Shown: in pieces, positions 1-9,856 of the stretch
How the letters are laid out: the number at the start of each line of letters is the position of its first letter
Position numbering within the stretch: the first letter of the stretch is position 1
Source of the DNA: CAZKTF01 sp964555565
Lineage (GTDB): Bacteria > Planctomycetota > JAJSAM01 > JAKLKS01
Assembly: GCA_964555565.1 (NCBI GenBank)
Contig: CAZKTF010000080.1
Span: 1 to 14,660 of the forward strand
DNA: 14,660 nt
Reading direction: 5' to 3'
The notes under the pieces: model-generated
The model's input: the letters and a program-made list of their open reading frames with translations, nothing else
Told to the model about the DNA's origin: nothing
The model's database searches: none
Translations under genes and position numbers: made by a program

Positions 1-1119
1 GAAGGACATGTCCATCACGCTGGCCGGGTGGCCCTCGGCGCAGGCCAGGTTCACGAGCCGGCCCTCCCCGAGGACGAACAGCGTCCGCCCGTCCCGGAGG
101 GTGTAGCCGTCCACGAGGGTCCGGACGCCCGGCGTGAAGGCCTTCGCGGCCTTGCGGAGGGCCTTGAGGTCGATCTCCACGTCGAAGTGCCCCGAGTTGC
201 AGAGGATGGCGCCGTCCTTCATCCTCTCGAAGTGCTCCAGGCGGAGCACCCGGACGTCGCCGGTCAGGGTGCAGAAGACGTCCCCCAGCGGGGCGGCCTT
301 CTCCATGGGCATCACGGCGTACCCGTCCATGGCGGCCTCGATGGCCTTGATCGGGTCCACCTCGGTCACGACCACCTGGGCCCCGAGGCCGCGGGCGCGC
401 ATCGCGAAGCCCCGCCCGCACCAGCCGTAGCCGGCCACGACCACGGTCCGCCCCGCGATGAGGACGTTCGTCGCGCGCACGATCCCGTCCAGCGTGGACT
501 GCCCGGTCCCGTAGCGGTTGTCGAAGAGGTGCTTCGTGTCGGCGTCGTTCACGGCCACCACGGGGATCCGGAGCGCCCCGTCCCGGGCCATGGCCCGGAG
601 CCGGATGACCCCGGTCGTGGTCTCCTCGAGGCTCGCCCGGATCCCCGGGATGAGCGCCCGGCGGGACTTGTGGATCGTGGAGACCAGGTCCGCCCCGTCG
701 TCCATCGTGATCGAGGGACCGGTGTCGAGGACCGCGTTCAGGTGGCGGTAGAAGGTCGCGGTGTCCTCGCCGCGGCGGGCGAAGACGGAGACCCCGTAGT
801 GCGTCGCCAGCGCCGCCGCCACCTCGTCCTGGGTGGACAGCGGGTTCGAGGCGCACAGCGCCACCTCGGCGCCCCCCGCCGCGAGGGTCCGCATCAGGTT
901 CGCGGTCTCGGTCGTGACGTGCATGCAGCAGCCCAGGCGGAGCCCGCGCAGCGGCTTCTCGCGGGCGAAGCGCTCCCGGATCCGGCGGAGCACCGGCATG
1001 TCCCGCTCGGACCACTCGATGCGCCCGCGGCCCGCGTCCGCCAGGGAGGGGTCGGTGACGTCGCGGGCGACGCGCGGCGCGCCGTTGGAGCGCTTCTTCG
1101 AGGCGGAGGCGGGTGGCAT
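1..1119 (-). CDS. ahcY: Adenosylhomocysteinase (SAH hydrolase), 3' end off the window
   Basis: Catalyses reversible NAD-dependent hydrolysis of S-adenosylhomocysteine to adenosine and homocysteine, in the cytoplasm, relieving product inhibition of SAM-dependent methyltransferases. 373 codons are visible and the frame is still open at base 1, where it reads into HPASVMDMSF, which lies roughly 60 residues from the C-terminus in relatives. Aligned by eye to the human enzyme, the key residues are H67 (human H55), D141 (D131), E166 (E156), K196, D200 and N201 in TKHLFDNRYGTGQS, and H311 in NSGHFDVEID. The NAD-binding glycine motif is GYGWCG at 230-235, followed by VTEVDP. GYGWCGRG and DNRYGTGQS resemble the archaeal/Thermotoga subtype rather than the GYGDVGKG/CRES eukaryotic form. 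ATG at 1119 is preceded by GGAGGGG about 7 bases upstream, supporting this start; residues 1-20 are an Ala/Lys/Arg-rich extension. It follows metK on the same strand but is separated by a 325-bp spacer with a large hairpin, so it may have its own promoter. Confidence 0.96.
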   Translation of the reverse strand, partial: MPPASASKKRSNGAPRVARDVTDPSLADAGRGRIEWSERDMPVLRRIRERFAREKPLRGLRLGCCMHVTTETANLMRTLAAGGAEVALCASNPLSTQDEVAAALATHYGVSVFARRGEDTATFYRHLNAVLDTGPSITMDDGADLVSTIHKSRRALIPGIRASLEETTTGVIRLRAMARDGALRIPVVAVNDADTKHLFDNRYGTGQSTLDGIVRATNVLIAGRTVVVAGYGWCGRGFAMRARGLGAQVVVTEVDPIKAIEAAMDGYAVMPMEKAAPLGDVFCTLTGDVRVLRLEHFERMKDGAILCNSGHFDVEIDLKALRKAAKAFTPGVRTLVDGYTLRDGRTLFVLGEGRLVNLACAEGHPASVMDMSF

Positions 1120-1256
1120 GGACTTCCCCTCCGGGGTGTGCCGCGGAAACGCGGGAACCTAGCGACGCGCCCGGCGGGCTCCTAGGAGGAACGGACCCGC
1201 GCGGCGCGGAGGATCCTCGCCGTTCCGTCTGGACGTCCCCGGGAAAGTCCGGAAGA
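1120..1256 (-). other. Leader of ahcY: GC-rich, small inverted repeats, no clear promoter
   Basis: Non-coding stretch between the long hairpin repeat and the ahcY start. It contains the ahcY ribosome-binding site (GGAGGGG next to the start). It also has a 7-bp inverted repeat (ggaacgg 1188-1194 / ccgttcc 1220-1226) with a 25-nt loop that includes the palindrome gaggatcctc at 1209-1218. I looked for a SAM- or SAH-sensing riboswitch because of the gene downstream and could not match a known consensus by eye. No convincing -35/-10 pair is seen. The 7-bp stem is weak and may be chance in such GC-rich DNA. Confidence 0.3.
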
Positions 1257-1434
1257 GGCTTTCACCACGGAGACACGGAGGACACTGAGGACACGGAGAA
1301 CGACCCGGAAAACGGCGAGGAAAGGGGGGGGACGACCGCGGCGAAGATCCTTCGTTGGAGGGCCGTTGCCTCCCCCCCCTCCGCCTGCCGTTCTCCGTGC
1401 CCTCCGTGCTCTCCGTGTCTCCGTGGTAGAAGCC
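1257..1434. repeat. CACGGAG-type long inverted repeat (178 bp hairpin)
   Basis: Two 46-bp arms (1257-1302 and 1389-1434) are reverse complements at 40 of 46 positions. Each is built from a loose tandem of a CACGGAG-like unit, with the outer end reading ACCACGGAGACACGGAG. The 86-bp interior keeps pairing imperfectly (a G-run around 1324-1331 faces a C-run around 1371-1379), and the tip is a 5-bp stem cgaag/cttcg at 1342-1354 with a 3-nt loop. The whole element can therefore fold on itself. It begins 10 bp after the metK stop and so could also end or stabilise that transcript. Short-phase repeats reading CACGGAG are, from memory, scattered in many GC-rich uncultured bacterial genomes and produce spurious translations rich in TETRRARRA; that recollection is unchecked. 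No transposase is present, so a MITE- or REP-like origin is inference. Confidence 0.85.
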
Positions 1435-1444
1435 TTCCTCGACC

Positions 1445-2650
1445 CTACCGGCTCGATCGTCTCCCGACCGTCGCCCTCCGGCGCCCCCCCGGCGAGGCGA
1501 TCCGGCGGAGCTCGTCCACCCGGTTCGTCTCCTCCCAGGTCCTGCCGCCGCCGGTCACGCCGAAGTGGCCGTCCCGGGCGAGCCCGCGGTAGATGGGGCG
1601 ACGGAGGTCCAGGGCCTCGATCATCCCGCGGGGGGTGAGGTTGAAGGTCTCGCGGACCGCGGCCGCGATCTTCGCCTCGGGGACCTTCCCGGTCCCGAAG
1701 GCGTCCACGCGGATCGAGACCGGCTCGGCCACCCCGATGGCGTAGGCGAGCTGGAGCTCGCAGCGCCGCGCGAGGCCCGCGGCCACCACGTTCTTCGCGA
1801 CCCACCGCGCGGCGCAGGCCGCGCTCCGGTCCACCTTGGTCGGGTCCTTCCCGGAGAAGGCCCCGCCCCCGTGGCGCCCCATCCCCCCGTAGGTGTCCAC
1901 GATGATCTTGCGGCCCGTGAGCCCGGTGTCGCCGTTGGGCCCCCCCACCACGAACCGCCCGGTGGGGTTGACGTGGTACACGGTGTCCGCGTCGAGCATC
2001 CCCTCGGGGATCGAGGGCCTCACGACCTTCGCGACGACCTCGCGCCGGATGGTCCTCTGATCGACCTCGGGGGAGTGCTGGGTCGAGACCACGACCGTGT
2101 GCACGCGGGCCGGGCGGCCGTCCCGGTACTCCACCGTGACCTGGGTCTTCCCGTCGGGCCTGAGCCACGGGAGCCGGTTCGTCGTGCGCAGCTCCACCAG
2201 GCGGCGGACGAGGAGACGCGCGTACCAGGCCGGGGCGGGCATCAGGACCTCGGTCTCGTCGCAGGCGTACCCGAACATGAGCCCCTGGTCGCCGGCCCCG
2301 ATCGCCCCCTCCGCGCCCTTCTCGTCCACCCCCCGGGCGATGTCCGGGGACTGGGCGTGGACGAAGACCTCGACCCGGCAGGTGTCCGCGTCGAAGCCGA
2401 TGTCGGCGTGGGTGTAACCGACCTCGCGGATGACCCGGCGCGCGACCTTCTCGTAGTCCACGCGGATGCGGCTCGTGATCTCCCCCGCGACGATGCAGAG
2501 GTCCGTGGTCACCAGCGTCTCGCAGGCCACGCGGCCCGTCGGGTCCCCCTCGAGGACCGCGTCGAGGACCCCGTCGGAGACCTGGTCCGCGACCTTGTCC
2601 GGGTGGCCCGGCGTGACGCACTCCGAGGTGAACAGCGTCCGGCCCTTCAT
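1445..2650 (-). CDS. metK: S-adenosylmethionine synthetase
   Basis: Makes S-adenosylmethionine from ATP and methionine (cytoplasmic, Mg2+/K+-dependent homotetramer). 401 aa, within the family's usual 380-400 plus a short tail. Signature motifs in order: GHPDK at 15-19 (ATP/metal binding), GAGDQGLMFGYA at 118-129, GGPNGDTGLTGRK at 236-248, and GGGAFSGKDPTKVDRSAAC at 261-279 (glycine-rich P-loop-like signature). The normal family end, FGVTGGGRTWEETNRVDELR, lies at 363-382 and is followed by about 19 extra basic residues rich in Arg/Gly/Ser. ATG at 2650 overlaps the waaA stop as ATGA, and GGGAGGGAG lies a few bases upstream inside the waaA end, so translation is probably coupled. The next gene downstream is ahcY, the SAH hydrolase, which makes a methyl-cycle pair. 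No missing catalytic residue was seen. Confidence 0.97.
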   Translation of the reverse strand: MKGRTLFTSECVTPGHPDKVADQVSDGVLDAVLEGDPTGRVACETLVTTDLCIVAGEITSRIRVDYEKVARRVIREVGYTHADIGFDADTCRVEVFVHAQSPDIARGVDEKGAEGAIGAGDQGLMFGYACDETEVLMPAPAWYARLLVRRLVELRTTNRLPWLRPDGKTQVTVEYRDGRPARVHTVVVSTQHSPEVDQRTIRREVVAKVVRPSIPEGMLDADTVYHVNPTGRFVVGGPNGDTGLTGRKIIVDTYGGMGRHGGGAFSGKDPTKVDRSAACAARWVAKNVVAAGLARRCELQLAYAIGVAEPVSIRVDAFGTGKVPEAKIAAAVRETFNLTPRGMIEALDLRRPIYRGLARDGHFGVTGGGRTWEETNRVDELRRIASPGGRRRATVGRRSSR

Positions 2651-4025
2651 CGGCTCCCTCCCCTCCCGTCCCCGCCGACCCCGGGGTCGGGCCGCCGCAG
2701 GCGGCCCGACAGGTCCCCGGGGGCCCCGCCGCGCCCGGCCGACCCGCGCGGGTCCAGCCTCTCCCGGAGCAGGTCCAGGATCCGCACGGTCGCCCCCATG
2801 TTCCTCCGGACCGCCTCCCCCGCCGCGCGGCCGCGCCGCGCCCCCTCGGGGCGGTCCCGGTGCAGGCGCGCCACGGCCTCCTCGAAGTTCCAGGTGTGGC
2901 GCCCCGTCAGCACCGGTTTCCCGAGGCCCGCCGGCTCCATCACGTTCTGCCCGCCGTGGGGGACGAGGCTCCCCCCGACGAACACCAGGTCCGCGACCGC
3001 GTAGACCGAGGCCAGCTCCCCCATCGTGTCGAGGACGACGACCCGCGGCGCCCCGCCGGGGGCCGGGAGGCGCGTCCGCCGCACCGCCTCGAACCCCGCC
3101 GCCCGCGCCTCCGCCTCCACGGCCTCCAGCCGCTCGAGGTGCCGCGGGGCGAGCACGAGCCGCGCCCGCGGGTCCGCGTCGGCCACGGGCCGGAAGGCGC
3201 GGAGCACCGCGGCCTCCTCCCCCGCGTGGGTGCTCCCGGCCACGAGGACCCAGTCCCCGTCGGGGAACCCGAGGGACGCCGCGAACCGATCGCGGAGTCC
3301 CTCGGCGTCCTCGAGGGCCACCGTATCGAATTTCATGGTGCCGGTCACGAAAAGCCGCTCGGCGGGCACCCCCAGGGCCCGGAAGCGCGCCTCGTAGGCC
3401 GGGGTCTGCACGCAGTAGAGGCCGATCCGGTCCATGGGCTCCGGGATGAAGTGCTGCAGCAGGCGGTACCCCCGCATGGACTTCTCGGAGATGCGTCCGT
3501 TCACCAGGAACACGGGCACGCCGCGGCGGCTCGTGGAGAGGAGGAAGTTGGGCCAGATCTCGAGCTCCATCAGGAGGACCGCGTCGGGCCGCACGCGCCG
3601 GAGCACACGCTCGGTCGCGAAGGAGAAGTCGAGCGGGTAGTAGAAGGTCAGGCACCCCGGGTAGTGGCGGCGGGCCACCTCCTGCCCGGTGCGCGTGGTG
3701 GTGGAGACGGCGACCTCCCAGCCCGGCATCTCGCGGTGGATCCGCTCGACCAGCGTCTTCGCCGCGAGGACCTCCCCGACGGAGACCCCGTGGATCCAGA
3801 GGCAGGGGGCCGCGCCCTCGCGCCGGGGGACCCCGCCGAACCTCTCCCACAGCCCCGCCCGCCACCGCCGGCTCGTGACCATCTTGTAGAGGACGTAGGG
3901 GGACCCCAGGAGGAGGGCCAGGAGGTAGCAGAGGTCGTACCACCACTGGAGGAAGCGCGGCGGGACCTTGGAGTGCGGCGCGGCGGCCCCCGGGGCGGGA
4001 CCTCCCCCCTGCGCCGCGGGGGCGC

Positions 4026-4050
<25 letters not shown>
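2647..4050 (-). CDS. waaA: 3-deoxy-D-manno-octulosonic acid (Kdo) transferase
   Basis: Transfers Kdo from CMP-Kdo to lipid A precursor on the cytoplasmic face of the inner membrane (GT30 family, also called kdtA). Membrane-anchor segment WWYDLCYLLALLLGSPYVLY (about 36-55 in this start) is followed by basic residues and ERFGG. The catalytic-loop motif SVGE is at 90-93 (E93, equivalent to the conserved general-base Glu). Further family blocks are MELEIWPN, NGRIS, VTGTMKFD, AGSTHAGEE, LAPRHLER, DTMGELASVYAVADLVFVGG and GGQNVMEPA. The start is not clean: no ATG lies upstream of the anchor. I chose GTG 4050, inside the secA end (467 aa). CTG at 4029 overlaps the secA stop as CTGA and has a strong GGGAGGGAGG just upstream. 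ATG 3882 would delete the anchor. The stop overlaps metK as ATGA. The last ~30 residues are Gly/Arg-rich low complexity. Confidence 0.94.
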
Positions 4051-6749
<2,699 letters not shown>

Positions 6750-6753
6750 GGGG

Positions 6754-7716
6754 TCACTCTTCTTCTTCCCCGGGGGGACGGGGACGGACCCCAGAGGCTA
6801 GCGGGGCGCGCCCCGGGGCGCGACGAATGGGACCCCGGGCCCCCCGGGGCGGGGCCCTGCGGGCCGCGGCCCGGGCGGGGGCCCCGCCCGCGGCGGGCTT
6901 CCGGCGCGCCAGGTGGGTGACGAACTGCACGAGGACGTCCTTCTGGTAGGGCTTCACGAGGAAGCCGTCCGCGTCGCTGAAGGCCGACAGGTCCACCATG
7001 CTCGCCGTGGCGAGGAGGACCGGGATGTCGCGGCTCCGCCGGCTCCGGCGCAGGCGCGCGCAGGCCTCGATGCCGCTGAGGCGCGGCATGTCGTAGTCCA
7101 TGAGGATGAGGTCCGGGATCTCCTCGCGGACCCGCTGCAGCGCCTCGGCCCCGTCCCGCGCCTTGCGGACCCGGAAGCCCTCCCCCACGAGGACGGCCTC
7201 CACCGTGTCGGCGATGTCGCCCTCGTCGTCCACGACCAGGATCGTCCCCCGGGGCGGCCCCGCGCGCCGCGGCGCGGCCCCGGCCAGCCGCTCGCGGAGC
7301 GTCGCGTAGGTGGGGACCCCCCCCTCGCGCCAGCGGGCCTCGATGCGGCGCTTGAGGGCCAGGTTCCAGGCGCGCAGCTCCCGCCAGGCGGGCTCGTCGG
7401 GGGCCCCGGGCAGGACCACCGCCGCGTCGTGGGTGTCCACGGTGAACACGAACTCCCCCGCGAGGAGGTACTCCTCGAGGACGAGCTTCATGTTCGGGTA
7501 GCGGGGGTTCCCCAGCCGGAGCACCCAGCGGCGCACGGGCCGCGCCCCCTCGTGCCGGCGGGATTCGTCCTCGAACAGCGTGAGGGCCTCCTCCAGGGTG
7601 CGGGCCCCCGCGAGGTCGGGGAGCTTCCGCCGCGGCGGGGCCTCCCCGTAGGCCTCCGACCTGTAGAGGGACACGGCCCGGCGCAGCAGCGCCGCGTCCA
7701 CGTCGCGGAGGTTCAA
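6754..7716 (-). CDS. Response regulator receiver protein with unrecognised N-terminal domain
   Basis: 320 aa in three parts. (1) Residues 1-145 form an alpha/beta-looking module I cannot name. Its most motif-like stretch is about 63-97 (RWVLRLGNPRYPNMKLVLEE and FVFTVDTHD), ending in a basic helix. (2) Residues 158-272 are a CheY-like receiver: acidic pair D163/D164 in VVDDE, phospho-acceptor D207 in LMDYDMP, T237 in LLATAS and K255 in VKPY, so phosphorylation-competent by sequence. (3) Residues 273-320 are an Arg/Pro/Ala-rich low-complexity tail ending in EEEE. No DNA-binding output domain is visible, and the usual order (receiver first) is reversed. Start is TTG at 7716, overlapping the pyrD stop as TTGA, with GGAGGGG about 7 bases upstream. 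No histidine kinase is in the window. Output could be protein-protein contact; function unknown. Confidence 0.85.
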   Translation of the reverse strand: MNLRDVDAALLRRAVSLYRSEAYGEAPPRRKLPDLAGARTLEEALTLFEDESRRHEGARPVRRWVLRLGNPRYPNMKLVLEEYLLAGEFVFTVDTHDAAVVLPGAPDEPAWRELRAWNLALKRRIEARWREGGVPTYATLRERLAGAAPRRAGPPRGTILVVDDEGDIADTVEAVLVGEGFRVRKARDGAEALQRVREEIPDLILMDYDMPRLSGIEACARLRRSRRSRDIPVLLATASMVDLSAFSDADGFLVKPYQKDVLVQFVTHLARRKPAAGGAPARAAARRAPPRGARGPIRRAPGRAPLASGVRPRPPGEEEE

Positions 7717-8672
7717 GGCCGCCCCTCCGGGCGCATGCTGCCGACGAGGTCCCGGACGTCCGCCACCCCCGCCTCGGCCAGCAGCCGCTCCATCCCCTCG
7801 AGGACGTCCTCCCCCGCCCGCGGGGTCCGGAAGAGCGCCGTCCCGACCTGCACCGCGGTGGCCCCGGCGCAGAGGAACTCCAGCGCGTCCTCCGCCGTGA
7901 GGATCCCGCCGATCCCCACGACCGGGATGCGCACCGCCGAGGCCGCGCTCCAGACCTGGTACAGGGCCAGCGGCTTGATGCAGGGCCCCGAGAGGCCCGC
8001 CCCGACCCGCGCGAACACGGGCCGGCGCCGCCGCCAGTCCACCGCGGCCCCGAGGTAGGTGTTCACGAGGCTGACCGCGTCCGCCCCCGCCTCCTCGCAG
8101 GCCCTGGCGAGCGGCCGGACGTCGGTGACGTTGGGCGAGAGCTTGGCGAGGATCGGGAGCCGCGTCGCGCGCCGCATGGCCGCCACCGCCTCCGCGGCGC
8201 GCCGCGGGTCGATGGAGAAGTCGAGCCCGCCGGCCACGTTGGGGCAGGAGAGGTTCGCCTCGACCGCCGCGACCCCGGGCCGCCCGTCCAGGCGCGCGGC
8301 GAGCATTCCGAACTCCGCCTCGTCCTCCCCGGCGACGTTGGCCACGAAGACGTACCCGGCCGCGGCCACCTGCGGGAGGACCTCGTCGATGAAGCGGTCG
8401 ATCCCGGGGTTGGCGAGCCCGATGGAGTTGAGCATCCCGGCGGCGGTCTCGAAGGTGCGCGGCGGGGGGTTCCCCTCGCGCGGCTTCGCCGTCACGGTCT
8501 TCCCGACCACCGCGCCGTAGCGGCGGACGTCCGAGAAGGGGAGCAGCTCCAGCCCGCTTCCCGCGGTCCCCGAGGCGGTCATCACCGGGTTGCGGAGGCG
8601 GAGCGCCCCGATCGACACCTCCATCCGGGGGAGGCCCCCGGGGTCGGGGGGGCCCGTGGCCGCGCCGCTCAC
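7713..8672 (-). CDS. pyrD: Dihydroorotate dehydrogenase, class 1 (probably 1B catalytic subunit)
   Basis: Oxidises dihydroorotate to orotate in pyrimidine synthesis; class 1 enzymes are cytosolic FMN TIM barrels. Numbered from the ATG at 8624 (303 aa from there): RNPVMTASG (11-19), GKTVT with K43, GMLNSIGLANPG (63-74), NLSCPN with catalytic-position C127 (class 2 has Ser here), AKLSPNV with K161, and the FMN-phosphate region VVGIGGILTAEDALEFLCAGATAVQVGTA (235-263). Two starts are possible. ATG 8624 matches family N-termini but has little ribosome-binding signal. GTG 8672 adds 16 residues, overlaps the lspA stop as GTGA and has GGAGGGGGAGGGGG upstream. I chose GTG 8672 because coupled overlaps are the rule in this cluster. 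Class 1B normally works with the iron-sulphur subunit PyrK; no pyrK is next to it, so subclass 1B is inferred from sequence flavour only. Confidence 0.94.
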   Translation of the reverse strand: MSGAATGPPDPGGLPRMEVSIGALRLRNPVMTASGTAGSGLELLPFSDVRRYGAVVGKTVTAKPREGNPPPRTFETAAGMLNSIGLANPGIDRFIDEVLPQVAAAGYVFVANVAGEDEAEFGMLAARLDGRPGVAAVEANLSCPNVAGGLDFSIDPRRAAEAVAAMRRATRLPILAKLSPNVTDVRPLARACEEAGADAVSLVNTYLGAAVDWRRRRPVFARVGAGLSGPCIKPLALYQVWSAASAVRIPVVGIGGILTAEDALEFLCAGATAVQVGTALFRTPRAGEDVLEGMERLLAEAGVADVRDLVGSMRPEGRP

Positions 8673-9232
8673 GCCCGGACCCCCTCCCCCTCCGCGGGGA
8701 CGGGCGCGCGCGCCTCGGAGGCGGGCTTCTCGCGGAGGAAGCGCCACGCGACGAGGACCACCCCCGCGGTGATCCAGGTGTCGGCGAGGTTGAAGGCGGG
8801 GAAGTCGCGCCCGAAGACGATGTTCGGGAAGAAGATGAAGTCCCGCACCCCCCGCTGCATCAAGGGGGTCACCATGGGGTCCAGGATCGCGTGGACGCGG
8901 TCCCACAGGTTCCCCGCCGCGCCGCCGAGGATGAGGAGGAACCCCCAGGCCTTGACGCGGTCCGCGGGGTCGGAGCGGAGCATGAGCTGGACGAGGAGGA
9001 CGACGGCCGCGAGGGAGAGGAGGGGGAAGAGGTACCGCAGAGTCTCCGGCGGCAGGCCGAGCCCCCAGGACCACGGCCCGGCGGGGTTGTAGTGCGGCCG
9101 GAACAGGAGGAACCCCTCGATGACGGGGACGGCCCGGCCCGTCTCCACGCGGGCGAAGACCCACTCCTTGCTCAGGATGTCGAGGAACGCGGCGAGGGCG
9201 GCGAGGGCGAGGAAGGCCTTGCGGCTCTGCAT
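8669..9232 (-). CDS. lspA: Lipoprotein signal peptidase (signal peptidase II)
   Basis: Inner-membrane aspartyl protease that cleaves the signal peptide of diacylglyceryl-prolipoproteins. 187 aa with four hydrophobic segments (about 6-20, 65-85, 95-110 and 152-166). Family motifs: DILSK at 18-22, GGAAGNLWDRV at 103-113, VRDFI at 129-133 with catalytic D131, and FPAFNLADTWI at 144-154 with catalytic D151. The third conserved block, usually an N-x-G-A-[AF]-x-[SG] motif in the first periplasmic loop, reads YNPAGPWSWG here (about 48-57), a divergent form. A charged, Ala/Pro/Glu-rich tail of about 20 residues follows the last helix. Start ATG 9232 has no strong Shine-Dalgarno; a GC-rich hairpin sits 8 bp upstream. 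The stop overlaps the preferred pyrD start as GTGA. Confidence 0.95.
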   Translation of the reverse strand: MQSRKAFLALAALAAFLDILSKEWVFARVETGRAVPVIEGFLLFRPHYNPAGPWSWGLGLPPETLRYLFPLLSLAAVVLLVQLMLRSDPADRVKAWGFLLILGGAAGNLWDRVHAILDPMVTPLMQRGVRDFIFFPNIVFGRDFPAFNLADTWITAGVVLVAWRFLREKPASEARAPVPAEGEGVRA

Positions 9233-9240
9233 GCTCGTGT

Positions 9241-9264
9241 CCGCCCGGGGACGGCCCCGGGCGG
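9241..9264 (-). other. Perfect 10-bp GC stem-loop between traR/dksA-like gene and lspA
   Basis: Arms ccgcccgggg (9241-9250) and ccccgggcgg (9255-9264) are perfect reverse complements around a 4-nt loop. It fills most of the 38-bp gap between the regulator's TAG stop and the lspA ATG. There is no T-run after it in the direction of transcription, so it is not a standard intrinsic terminator. It could attenuate read-through, protect an upstream mRNA end, or mask lspA translation initiation, because its 3' arm (GGGCGG) lies where a ribosome would bind. Role is inference. Confidence 0.6.
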
Positions 9265-9270
9265 TCTATC

Positions 9271-9744
9271 CTACGCCTCCAGCTTCATCTTGCACTCGAC
9301 GCAGAGCCTCGCGTGGGGGATGGCCCTCATGCGCGGGCGGGAGATCTTCTCGCCGCACTCCTCGCAGAGCCCGAAACCGCCGTTGCGGGTCTTGCCGATC
9401 GCCTCGTCGATGTCGCGCAGGGTCTCGACGTCGTTCTCGAGGAGGCCCAGCGTGAACTCCTGCTCGTAGTTGTCCGACCCGAAGTCCGCCATGTGGTCCA
9501 CGGAGAAGTCCTGCCCGGCGGCCTTGAGGGCCTCCTTCTCGCGGCTCGTCATGTCGCTGCTGAGGGAGGAGCGCAGGGCCCGCAGCCGATCGCGGAACTT
9601 CGCGAGATCCGCCGCCAGGTAGATCTGCTTCAGCTTCACCGGGGCGGGGCGGAGCACCGGGACCGCCATGGGGGCCTTGGACTTCCCCACGGGCTTCACG
9701 GCGGGCTTCTTCCTGATGCTCTTGAGGGCGAGCTTTCGGGCCAC
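9271..9744 (-). CDS. DksA/TraR-family zinc-finger RNA polymerase-binding regulator
   Basis: Members of this family bind in the RNA polymerase secondary channel and modulate initiation, DksA itself together with ppGpp. 157 aa. An N-terminal Lys/Pro-rich basic tail (1-40) is followed by a coiled-coil hairpin (about 45-120) whose tip carries VDHMADFGSDN, acidic as in relatives though not the exact DksA DxxDxA motif. The C-terminal zinc finger has C127, C130, C148 and C151 in GLCEECGEKISRPR...RLCVECK. Start GTG 9744 is chosen because AAGAGGAGG lies directly upstream and upstream translation is not family-like; the reading frame stays open well beyond, into the divergent control region. First gene of the minus-strand cluster, with a good promoter ahead. 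Whether it is functionally DksA or a TraR/YteA-like variant cannot be decided here. Confidence 0.93.
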   Translation of the reverse strand: MARKLALKSIRKKPAVKPVGKSKAPMAVPVLRPAPVKLKQIYLAADLAKFRDRLRALRSSLSSDMTSREKEALKAAGQDFSVDHMADFGSDNYEQEFTLGLLENDVETLRDIDEAIGKTRNGGFGLCEECGEKISRPRMRAIPHARLCVECKMKLEA

Positions 9745-9810
9745 GAGGCCTCCTCTTCGATGCCGTGACGGTGCCGTGCCGGTCGTCCCCCCGACCCGGA
9801 AGGGCGTAAG

Positions 9811-9839
9811 AGGATAGCCACGGAGGTGCCGCCTGTCAC
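9811..9839 (-). promoter_or_regulatory. Candidate sigma70-type promoter for the traR/dksA-like gene and cluster
   Basis: On the minus strand a -35-like GTGACA (9839-9834; 5 of 6 to TTGACA) and a -10-like TATCCT (9816-9811; 4 of 6 to TATAAT) are separated by exactly 17 bp. A start near 9804 would give a leader of about 60 nt before the GTG at 9744. The surrounding stretch is the most AT-containing part of the intergenic region. Predicted by eye only. Confidence 0.5.
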
Positions 9840-9856
9840 GAAAAGGGCAATGGACA

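Noticed and set aside
1120..1256. Possible SAM or SAH riboswitch ahead of ahcY
   Set aside because: The gene context invites it, but I could not match the conserved core of a known SAM or SAH aptamer; only short GC-rich inverted repeats are present.
9241..9264. Intrinsic terminator after the traR/dksA-like gene
   Set aside because: The stem is strong but no T-run follows, and lspA begins 8 bp later, so it is recorded as a hairpin of unknown role.
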